Below are positions 1-5,605 of a DNA stretch of 5,960 nt, in pieces. Source of the DNA: Propionibacteriaceae bacterium (GTDB taxonomy: Bacteria; Actinomycetota; Actinomycetes; Propionibacteriales; Propionibacteriaceae); the NCBI GenBank assembly GCA_009778535.1, contig WRJP01000110.1, forward strand, positions 1-5,960. Direction: 5' to 3'. A program made the translations under genes and the position numbers. The notes under the pieces are model-generated. The model was not told the DNA's origin, made no database searches, and saw only the letters and a list, made by a program, of their open reading frames with translations. Positions within the stretch are counted from its first letter, which is position 1. Each line of letters starts with the position of its first letter.

Positions 1-796
1 CGGCACGAAATGCAGCATCAGGGTCAGTGTAATTGTTGTAGCTCATCTCTTTGCCGTGTAGCTGTTCGGCGCCAGCTAACCCCCATGGCTGTACATCGGT
101 GTACAGCGCTGCTTGCTGGTGCGAATTCTCCCCGTAACGCAGCACGGTTCGCTTTTCCCAAACCGAGCCATGCCAGTCAGCGAACCCGCCAGATGCCGCC
201 GTGTCTGAGAGTTTGTTGCTCATCCAAGTGGCGACCGCGACATCGTAGGAGGCGGTATGCGCAAATGCCGCCGCTGCCAAATCTTGTCGGGCGCTGGCAC
301 TAAAGCCGCCGTCACTCAGCGCCTGAGCAACCAACTGGTACTGCTGTGGGGAAGTTATCACCGCCACGCATGGATGGTTCTTCGCCGCCGCCCTGACCAT
401 TGCAGGCCCGCCAATGTCGATCTGTTCGATACATTCCCCGATACTCGCTCCGCTGGCGACAGTCTCGGTGAAGGGATACAAATTTGAAATGACTAGGTCA
501 AAGGGGGCAATGCCCAACTCCTCCAACTGCTGCTGATGTGATTCCTTGCGGCAATCAGCCAAAATCCCAGCATGAATCGCCGGGTGAATCGTCTTTACTC
601 TCCCATCCAAACATTCGGCAAAACCAGTCACCTGCTCCACCGGTGTGACCAAAATATCGGCAGCAGTCAGCGCCGCAGCAGTCGAGCCGGTGGAAACAAT
701 CTCAACTCCGGCATCCCGTAGCTGTGCTCCTAGCTCGACTAGTCCAGTCTTGTCGTACACCGAAACTAACGCCCGACGGATTGGTTTCAGATTCAT
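1..796 (-). other. purH: PurH portion of the fused frame, with possible internal translation start
   Basis: This is the part that would be annotated as free-standing purH in most actinobacteria, where it follows purN. The ATG at 794-796 is residue 213 of the fused frame, and MNLKPIRRALVSVYDKTG is a normal PurH N-terminus. A Shine-Dalgarno-like AGGGGA (minus strand, 800-805) sits 3 nt before this ATG, so a separate PurH could be made as well as the fusion. The expected length of PurH is about 520 residues, and 265 are inside the window. The usually conserved RYGENPHQ reads RYGENSHQ here. Confidence 0.75.
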
Positions 797-1432
797 GCTT
801 CCCCTGCCTTTTCGCACTTGACCTGTCAACTGACGCTGAGCGTTGAATACACCCTCTGGTGACCTTGCTAGCTCACACACCACGGTCACTAAGAGTTGCC
901 TTTCGGTTTGCTTTATCCGTTCGTGCAGTGATTCAGCGTCGTCGTCTGGACTAATGGCCACTGCGCGTTGAGCGATGATCGGTCCGGTATCAACCCCGGC
1001 ATCAATGAAGAAAATAGTTGCGCCAGTGACTTTTACTCCTGCTTCCAGCGCGTCTTTGACTGCATGTGCTCCTGGGAAAGCCGGAAGCAAAGCCGGATGC
1101 GTATTGATGGCTCGTCCTGCGAACTCGGCCAAAAAACTTGACCCCAAGATTTTCATGAAACCGGCGCTGACCACTAGGTCTGGCGCAAAATCGCGGACGC
1201 ATTGGGTGAGTTGCATATCCCATTCTGCACGCTCAGTATCGGGCTGCAACTCAACTACAGCCGTCGGGATTCCAGCACTTTCAGCGCGGGCTAAACCTGA
1301 GACACCAGCACGGTCGCTGACCACCCCGACGATCTCAATCTCGGCCGCTTTCAAAGCCGACGCGTCGAGTAGCGCTTGCAGCAGCGTTCCCGCTCCCGAA
1401 AGCAACACCACAACACGAAAAGTCACTCGCAT
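1..1432 (-). CDS. purN-purH: PurN-PurH fusion protein (GAR transformylase + AICAR transformylase/IMP cyclohydrolase), 3' end outside window
   Basis: Cytosolic purine synthesis enzyme. The PurN part formylates GAR with 10-formyl-THF. The PurH part formylates AICAR with the same cofactor and closes the ring to IMP. I translated the frame by hand from the ATG at 1432 to the left edge and found 477 codons and no stop. Residues 1-190 are PurN: phosphate loop LSGAGTLLQAL (11-21), INTHPALLPAFPGAH (109-123) and GVDTGPII (146-153). N110, H112 and D148 match the catalytic Asn, His and Asp of E. coli PurN. Residues 191-212 are a basic linker. Residue 213 onward is PurH: DGRVKTIHP (276-284), SNLYPF (316-321), IDIGGPAMVRAAAKNH (338-353), then LRYGENSHQ (431-439) and LHGKEMSYNNY (458-468), which open the AICAR transformylase domain. 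K280, Y319, D339 and K351 fit the cyclohydrolase residues known in human ATIC. About 270 C-terminal residues are missing. The GGAG at 1435-1438 is only 2 nt from the ATG but 8 nt from a GTG at 1424-1426, so translation may start at residue 3. PerM lies 41 bp upstream, suggesting an operon. Confidence 0.93.
   Translation of the reverse strand, partial: MRVTFRVVVLLSGAGTLLQALLDASALKAAEIEIVGVVSDRAGVSGLARAESAGIPTAVVELQPDTERAEWDMQLTQCVRDFAPDLVVSAGFMKILGSSFLAEFAGRAINTHPALLPAFPGAHAVKDALEAGVKVTGATIFFIDAGVDTGPIIAQRAVAISPDDDAESLHERIKQTERQLLVTVVCELARSPEGVFNAQRQLTGQVRKGRGSMNLKPIRRALVSVYDKTGLVELGAQLRDAGVEIVSTGSTAAALTAADILVTPVEQVTGFAECLDGRVKTIHPAIHAGILADCRKESHQQQLEELGIAPFDLVISNLYPFTETVASGASIGECIEQIDIGGPAMVRAAAKNHPCVAVITSPQQYQLVAQALSDGGFSASARQDLAAAAFAHTASYDVAVATWMSNKLSDTAASGGFADWHGSVWEKRTVLRYGENSHQQAALYTDVQPWGLAGAEQLHGKEMSYNNYTDPDAAFRA
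800..805 (-). promoter_or_regulatory. Shine-Dalgarno-like site before the internal PurH ATG
   Basis: The minus strand reads AGGGGA, then AGC, then ATG (start at 796). The spacing is short and the match to the anti-SD is partial. It lies in the purine-rich codons for the linker, so it could be coincidence. It matters because it decides whether PurH is also made on its own. Confidence 0.35.
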
Positions 1433-1434
1433 AT

Positions 1435-1438
1435 CTCC
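1435..1438 (-). promoter_or_regulatory. Ribosome binding site of the purN-purH gene
   Basis: The minus strand reads TTGGAGATATGCGAGTG. GGAG is 2 nt from the ATG at 1430-1432 and 8 nt from the in-frame GTG at 1424-1426. The longer spacing is the usual one, so the GTG may be the true start and the protein two residues shorter. An in-frame TGA at 1445-1447 rules out a start further upstream, apart from a rare ATT. Confidence 0.55.
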
Positions 1439-1473
1439 AATGGCTCAGAAAACGCGTATTTCAACAGCAGAGT

Positions 1474-2748
1474 CTACCGCGTGCTATCGACACTCAATTC
1501 GTCAACGGCTACCAACTCATCAGTAACCGCGTCCTTTTGCGAACCTCCAGCCGGTAACCGCACCAGCAAACTGCCCACAACAGCGCATAGCACAAATAGC
1601 GCTCCCGTTATGATCGCTAGGTCAAAAAGGAAGGGGCCCAACTCGACGAGGCGTAACGTGCCCAGATCACCGCGGCTTGCCCATGCTAACACCCAGACGA
1701 TACCTGTCATTATCGCTCCAGCACCGCAGCCTACGAGCATTCCTTTCCACAACTGTGGCAACGGTTTGGGAAGTCCGGTGATTACCCCTGCCAGGATTCC
1801 GGCGGCGATCCCAGTCAACATCCAACACAGCAGCGTCCAAGGAGCCACTCCTACCGCTGGTAGCAACCCAAATAGCGGCACATTTGGCAGCAACCCAAGT
1901 TGGGTGCCGAAGATGGTAACCATCGATCCACTTCCGACACTGAATCCTGCACCTAGCGCCCAACTCAGTCCCCAAATCAGCAGATTCGGTAGGTAGGCGA
2001 CGACAGCAAATCCCCAGGTTAGGGCTCCTATGGTGTCAAGCTGTAGCCCTGCTTCCAGCACCGCGACACGTTCCGAATTGATGATTAACGCGCTAATGAC
2101 GACCGCTACTGACGCTAATGCCAGCAAAGCACAACCTGAAGCAGTTCCGCGTACCAGTCGAACCAGCGGCAAGGGCAGTAGCGTAAAATCCAGTAGTTTG
2201 AAAGCGGATGAACACCCCCAGATCGCCCCTAATCCTGCAATAATCACGCCGCCGATAAGCCCGTATGCCATATCTGAACCGCGTCCATTCGTCCAGGTAA
2301 GCAAAAGTACTATCGCCAGGTAGCCTACGACGCTCAATCCGGCGACTCGAGCTGCCAGGTTCATACGATTCAGGTCGGGACGGGCAAGCCTCGCCTGTTG
2401 ACAAGCAACGCGAACGCTCCAATGCACCAGCAGCACTGACAGTCCAGACAATCCCAGCGGAACTATCCCAATGACCCCATCTTGAACCAGTGGTACGCCG
2501 TTACCTAACAGCCAAGCCTGCGTTGCGAAGCCGAGCACCTGCGAAAGTGGTGTTGTGAGAACACTGAACCAAGAGCAAAGACAGATACCGGCCAAAACGA
2601 GCCATCCCGCAACTGCGGCAGCTATTCCGCCAACTAGCGCGGCAATTGGCCAAGGAAAAAGCGGGCGCGAAGCATCATCCTCTGCGCGAGTTTTCTCACC
2701 CAAAGTATGCGGTTCTCTTTGCTTGTTTACCTCTATGCGAAATATCAT
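1474..2748 (-). CDS. perM: PerM-like DUF6350 polytopic membrane protein
   Basis: Integral membrane protein of 424 residues. It has a hydrophilic N-terminus (1-32), then about eight or nine hydrophobic segments near 34-62, 65-85, 91-112, 133-152, 160-180, 201-223, 240-268, 296-326, 335-357 and 370-397, and an acidic cytoplasmic-type tail (403-424). The segment 252-297 (YLPNLLIWGLSWALGAGFSV, then a G-S-G rich turn and LGLLPNVPLFGLLP) is the family signature I recognise. In M. tuberculosis the homologous gene (Rv0955, perM) also precedes purN and purH. There PerM supports cell division and acid/antibiotic survival, reportedly through the divisome protein FtsB; carrying that role over is inference. 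The frame is open up to 2919, but the ATG at 2746-2748 is preferred because the extension would overlap the divergent gene and its leader and encode an unlike, polar peptide. No good Shine-Dalgarno precedes this ATG, so the exact start is uncertain. The stop is 41 bp before purN. Confidence 0.88.
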   Translation of the reverse strand: MIFRIEVNKQREPHTLGEKTRAEDDASRPLFPWPIAALVGGIAAAVAGWLVLAGICLCSWFSVLTTPLSQVLGFATQAWLLGNGVPLVQDGVIGIVPLGLSGLSVLLVHWSVRVACQQARLARPDLNRMNLAARVAGLSVVGYLAIVLLLTWTNGRGSDMAYGLIGGVIIAGLGAIWGCSSAFKLLDFTLLPLPLVRLVRGTASGCALLALASVAVVISALIINSERVAVLEAGLQLDTIGALTWGFAVVAYLPNLLIWGLSWALGAGFSVGSGSMVTIFGTQLGLLPNVPLFGLLPAVGVAPWTLLCWMLTGIAAGILAGVITGLPKPLPQLWKGMLVGCGAGAIMTGIVWVLAWASRGDLGTLRLVELGPFLFDLAIITGALFVLCAVVGSLLVRLPAGGSQKDAVTDELVAVDELSVDSTR

Positions 2749-2765
2749 CACACCGTTGATTACTT

Positions 2766-2776
2766 TTACCCGGTAA
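2766..2776. repeat. Short palindrome TTACC-C-GGTAA upstream of perM
   Basis: Two perfect 5-bp arms surround a single central C, 17 bp upstream of the perM ATG. The size and position suit a small operator, but an 11-bp palindrome can also arise by chance. No regulator is encoded nearby. Confidence 0.3.
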
Positions 2777-2809
2777 CAGACACGCCTAAAAGCGCAAATG
2801 AAATAGTTG

Positions 2810-2828
2810 GACTGGTAGCTAGACTGGT
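2810..2828. repeat. Direct repeat GACTGGT x2, 12-bp period
   Basis: GACTGGT occurs at 2810-2816 and again at 2822-2828, and the second copy overlaps the candidate -10 TAGACT. The roughly one-helical-turn spacing would put both copies on nearly the same face of the DNA, as expected for a dimeric regulator. It could also be chance. Confidence 0.3.
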
Positions 2829-2850
2829 GTGGTTGACACGCGGCAGCTTG

Positions 2851-2860
2851 AGAAGGAGGT
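2851..2860 (+). promoter_or_regulatory. Perfect Shine-Dalgarno that sets a TTG start
   Basis: AGAAGGAGGT is nearly a full complement of the 16S rRNA 3' end. It ends 6 nt before the TTG at 2867-2869. No ATG or GTG lies at a suitable distance in this frame, so the site decides the start of the 886-residue gene. Confidence 0.88.
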
Positions 2861-2866
2861 GTTTCA

Positions 2867-5527
2867 TTGACCGCTTCCGATTTTGACGACAGCTCATTCG
2901 GGACGGACGAGCCTGCCACTGTGCAGCGACCGTCCCTTTTGGATAACTCGATGTGGCCTGACCTTCCCTCGCTTCCAGAGATTCCAAACCCCAGAGGGGG
3001 TCGCTCCGCTGCCGATACCTCCAGACCAACGGCTCCGACGCCAGCGGGCAGCAGGAAGTATTTTCCGGGAATATCGCAGCTCCCCGCTCAGCCACTGCCA
3101 CCTCGTTCTGCAAGCTACGTGCCGCCTAGCACTTCACCACACAGTTCAGCTAGTTCGTTTTCACGACCGTCATCCCAACGCGACGGTGCCATGCCCTCAA
3201 TTCCGCTTGCCCGCCTGGACGCACGCTCATTCGACATTGGAGTGGAACTGCTGCCTGAAGCGGAGCTGAATGGCTTCGACGTTCCAGAAACGAACCAACC
3301 ATTTTCGCCGGATTCGCCGCGTCCCTTTGGAACCGCAGTCGGAGCAAATCCAACCCTTGCTTCATCGAGCGCTTCGGGTAGTCTCGGTGCTTGGTCAACG
3401 CCTCCTCAGCCTTCCGCCCCGCTTCGTCCCGAATCAACACCGCAAAGTCAATACCAGCCCCGCACAGCAGAGAGCCTCACGAGTCGATTCCCGGGCAGAG
3501 AACGTTCTGGAGGTCATCCAGTAGTACGACCTGCTCCGAAGATTGATTGGGCCAGCTTGGGTGTGAACCCAACTGCGGAACCGCCCCGCGTCCAAGACCC
3601 CCCACAGGTTCAGACTCCGACGCCAACCCACACTCCACTCAGTGCATACTCCGAATACGGAAAACCCGCGCCGACCCAACCCAGTGCCGGAATATCGCTG
3701 AACCAATATCAAGCCCAAGGCAAGCCAGAACCCAAACCTCAACTCACTGGCTTGCAGGCTTTGATGGCTGAAGACTCGGTTTACGAGGCCAGTAACTTAA
3801 GTCGCTATCAGCAAGGCGTCCCAGCTATCACCACACAGCCCCAGCAAGCTGCAAGCGGTCTTGCTGGCTGGAATCCCGGCAAAACTGCGGCACAAACTCA
3901 ACCTGCCAGAAAAACTGATCAGCAAATCCAACCCGGAACTCAAATGCAGCAGTCAGGGAACACCAACTCGCAACTGGCTTCTCCGCGCCAAATCTCATTA
4001 GGAGATTGGACGCACCGCATGGATGTGTCACAACCGACTAACGCTGCCGTCAAATCCGACATCATCAACGATTGGACGATGCCGTCAAAACCGGCTTCGC
4101 CCCAAATCGGCATAAACAGCGAGGACACTGTGTTGCTGCGCAGAGTAGCAAACACCGAACAGCCTCGACGGGGGACGTCGCCGCAAGCCTCCAGCAGCCA
4201 AAACCCTGATGCCGCCGATGCGAAGCAGGCGTGGCAACCCAAAGGAAAATCGAACGAAGATACTGACGCCCCTCCTAAGAAAAAAAGACGCGGTCTTAAA
4301 ATCGTCTTGATAATTGTGGGGATAATCGTTGCGGTGCTCGTCGGGATGAGCATCATGTGGGCGTTATCTCAGGGAGACCCCTCAACTCACACAGTGCCAC
4401 CGCCAGAGCCGGTTTCGATATTGACAGCAGAACAACTTTCCGGAGTAGGAAACACCAACTGGGAGTCGGCGGCGGCAGGGTCGAATATCACTGTGCCGTC
4501 GTGTTCAATCGCAGAGTTGTCTGGTACCGAAAGCATCGATAGTACTGACTCGCTTGGATTCATCTCCACCAATGGGAAAAATGACCATGCTTCGTTTACC
4601 ACCTTTTCATTCGCTGACTCGACGCTCGCGAACGGTTTTTTTTCGCAAAAACTGAAACAAATTGGGGACTGCCCGGCCAATACAGCTCTGTTGTTGAAAT
4701 TCTATGAAGTATCCAACCTTGCTGACCAATCCTTAGCGGCTTCGTTTTTGATGCAGGTTGCAGACCAGGATTACCACACCTTGCTTTTTAGCCGAACTGG
4801 TTCGATAGTTACGGTATTTGATGTTAGTTCTTCGCAAAATCCTCCAAATCCGCTCGAATTGGCTGCTGCGGTGACCGATTCGCACAAAACAATGTGTGAT
4901 GGCGGAAGCCAAGGTGCCTGTCCCGGACTTCCGGCAGTGACGGAGGTCGTCCCTCCTGCGGTTGGAATTCCGGGCTGGTTGGCGACAGTTGATCTACCGC
5001 TGCTCACAAAAAATGTGGGAGTATGGGGTTCTGAGCCTGCCCCAACGACTGATCTGAAAGATGTCGGTACCCAATGCGAAGGGCCGAATTTCCCGACGCT
5101 TTCGGACGCTGAAACTGCACAACACTTGACCTACATCTTAGGTGACGACCCGAACAACCCTCCGATGCGAGCACTGGGTATCGATCAGCTAATCTACCAA
5201 TTCAAAACCAATGAGGAAGCCCGCGAGCAAGCTGAGAATCTCATTAGCAAAATAAATACTTGCGGCAGTTCTGGATCGACGGCGGTAGTGATACCCGGGA
5301 CAGAGTTCCAGGGGATCGGACGGAATTCGTACATCTTCTCCGCAGCAACATTCTTCGTGGAGCAGCGCACCAACAAAGACGAAACTGTGCAGTTCCGCGT
5401 TGCTGTCGTTTTTTTTGAGAATCTGGTGACTTATCTGATGGCGAATCCAACAGGTGAATACGACTTCTCCCAGGAACAATGGGATGCCATTGCCCAGCGT
5501 GCTGGTCAAAGACTGAGCCAATTCTGA
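2867..5527 (+). CDS. Single-pass membrane protein with disordered cytoplasmic half and tandem sensor-like ectodomain; family not recognised
   Basis: 886 residues, starting at TTG behind a perfect Shine-Dalgarno. Residues 1-465 are rich in Pro, Ser, Thr and Gln, contain no cysteine, and are probably disordered. Short hydrophobic islands interrupt them (MWPDLPSLPEIP 29-40, IDWASLGV 226-233, LQALMAEDSVYEASNLSRYQ 296-315, LGDWTHRM 378-385, INDWTMP 400-406). KKKRRGLK (471-478) precedes a TM helix (about 479-500). This gives N-in, C-out topology by the positive-inside rule. The ectodomain (505-886) holds all six cysteines: C546, C602, C677, C685, C737 and C799. The stretches ending at C602 and C799 align without gaps (F/Y-x-F, a shared Ala, I-x-x-C), which points to two copies of one module, each with a possible disulphide. 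This recalls the extracellular PknH-type sensor domain of mycobacteria, but no kinase is present; that link is weak inference. The gene is divergent from perM and is followed by an exported protein, so an envelope role is likely. It could instead be a lipid- or wall-binding anchor. Confidence 0.9.
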   Translation: MTASDFDDSSFGTDEPATVQRPSLLDNSMWPDLPSLPEIPNPRGGRSAADTSRPTAPTPAGSRKYFPGISQLPAQPLPPRSASYVPPSTSPHSSASSFSRPSSQRDGAMPSIPLARLDARSFDIGVELLPEAELNGFDVPETNQPFSPDSPRPFGTAVGANPTLASSSASGSLGAWSTPPQPSAPLRPESTPQSQYQPRTAESLTSRFPGRERSGGHPVVRPAPKIDWASLGVNPTAEPPRVQDPPQVQTPTPTHTPLSAYSEYGKPAPTQPSAGISLNQYQAQGKPEPKPQLTGLQALMAEDSVYEASNLSRYQQGVPAITTQPQQAASGLAGWNPGKTAAQTQPARKTDQQIQPGTQMQQSGNTNSQLASPRQISLGDWTHRMDVSQPTNAAVKSDIINDWTMPSKPASPQIGINSEDTVLLRRVANTEQPRRGTSPQASSSQNPDAADAKQAWQPKGKSNEDTDAPPKKKRRGLKIVLIIVGIIVAVLVGMSIMWALSQGDPSTHTVPPPEPVSILTAEQLSGVGNTNWESAAAGSNITVPSCSIAELSGTESIDSTDSLGFISTNGKNDHASFTTFSFADSTLANGFFSQKLKQIGDCPANTALLLKFYEVSNLADQSLAASFLMQVADQDYHTLLFSRTGSIVTVFDVSSSQNPPNPLELAAAVTDSHKTMCDGGSQGACPGLPAVTEVVPPAVGIPGWLATVDLPLLTKNVGVWGSEPAPTTDLKDVGTQCEGPNFPTLSDAETAQHLTYILGDDPNNPPMRALGIDQLIYQFKTNEEAREQAENLISKINTCGSSGSTAVVIPGTEFQGIGRNSYIFSAATFFVEQRTNKDETVQFRVAVVFFENLVTYLMANPTGEYDFSQEQWDAIAQRAGQRLSQF
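4636..4643 (+). repeat. T8 homopolymer inside the ectodomain coding region
   Basis: Eight consecutive T encode the Gly-Phe-Phe at residues 590-592 (GGT TTT TTT TCG). A one-base slip would shift the frame and remove the rest of the ectodomain. Confidence 0.9.
5409..5416 (+). repeat. Second T8 homopolymer near the 3' end of the same gene
   Basis: Eight consecutive T lie within GTC GTT TTT TTT GAG (residues 847-851). A slip here would change only the last 36 or so residues. Confidence 0.9.
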
Positions 5528-5543
5528 GAAACTCTCTCAGGAA

Positions 5544-5552
5544 TGCTATAGT
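5544..5552 (+). promoter_or_regulatory. Extended -10 promoter for the downstream exported-protein gene
   Basis: TGCTATAGT combines a TGn extension with the -10 hexamer TATAGT (5547-5552). The best -35 candidate, TTCTGA (5522-5527, 19-bp spacing), is poor, but extended -10 promoters often lack a good one. Transcription would begin near 5559, leaving a leader of about 47 nt before the TTG. Confidence 0.55.
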
Positions 5553-5559
5553 GTGCTTC

Positions 5560-5577
5560 GTTGCCGTTAGACGCAAC
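5560..5577 (+). other. Small leader hairpin
   Basis: GTTGC (5560-5564) pairs with GCAAC (5573-5577) around an 8-nt loop. It would sit at the very 5' end of a transcript from the extended -10 promoter, where such hairpins can stabilise mRNA. No U-run follows, so it is not an intrinsic terminator. Confidence 0.35.
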
Positions 5578-5594
5578 AGGTAGGTAGTGTTTTT

Positions 5595-5603
5595 GAGGGA
5601 GAG
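5595..5603 (+). promoter_or_regulatory. Ribosome binding site that favours a TTG start
   Basis: GAGGGAGAG lies 2 nt before the TTG at 5606-5608, with its GAGG core about 7 nt away. An in-frame TGA at 5594-5596 blocks any earlier start. The next alternative, the ATG at 5648-5650, has no comparable purine-rich site and would remove most of the basic n-region. Confidence 0.6.
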
Positions 5604-5605
5604 TT

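Larger units (their letters stand above)
2749..2866. promoter_or_regulatory. Divergent intergenic region between perM and the 886-residue gene
   Basis: These 118 bp must hold the promoters for both divergent genes. On the plus strand, TAGACT at 2820-2825 fits an actinobacterial -10 (TANNNT), but no good -35 lies 16-19 bp upstream. A perfect TTGACA at 2833-2838 has no -10 at the right distance before the start codon. No minus-strand promoter stands out. I therefore call a promoter region and not exact boxes. Confidence 0.45.

Noticed and set aside
975..1526. 183-codon plus-strand open frame across the purN region
   Set aside because: It lies antisense to purN, whose frame carries clear conserved motifs. 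Its own translation is a Ser/Ala/Thr-rich sequence with no recognisable domain and no Shine-Dalgarno.
1376..1996. 206-codon plus-strand open frame antisense to purN and perM
   Set aside because: It overlaps two real genes on the other strand. Its low-complexity Ser/Thr/Pro/Asn translation is what the complement of a membrane protein gene gives.
2833..2838. Perfect TTGACA as the -35 of the 886-residue gene
   Set aside because: The sequence 16-19 bp downstream is the Shine-Dalgarno (GGAGGT and nearby) with no -10-like hexamer, and transcription would begin at or beyond the start codon.
2749..2919. N-terminal extension of perM to the ATG at 2919
   Set aside because: It would overlap the divergent gene's start and its perfect Shine-Dalgarno and add 57 polar residues unlike the family. 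The ATG at 2748 is a better start although its ribosome site is poor.
4280..4287. Programmed -1 frameshift at the A7G tract
   Set aside because: The A AAA AAG heptamer is not in the phase needed for a -1 slip relative to the zero frame. Only transcriptional slippage remains possible.
5524..5540. Intrinsic terminator after the 886-residue gene
   Set aside because: CTGAGA/TCTCAG forms only a 6-bp, A/T-containing stem, and no T-run follows.
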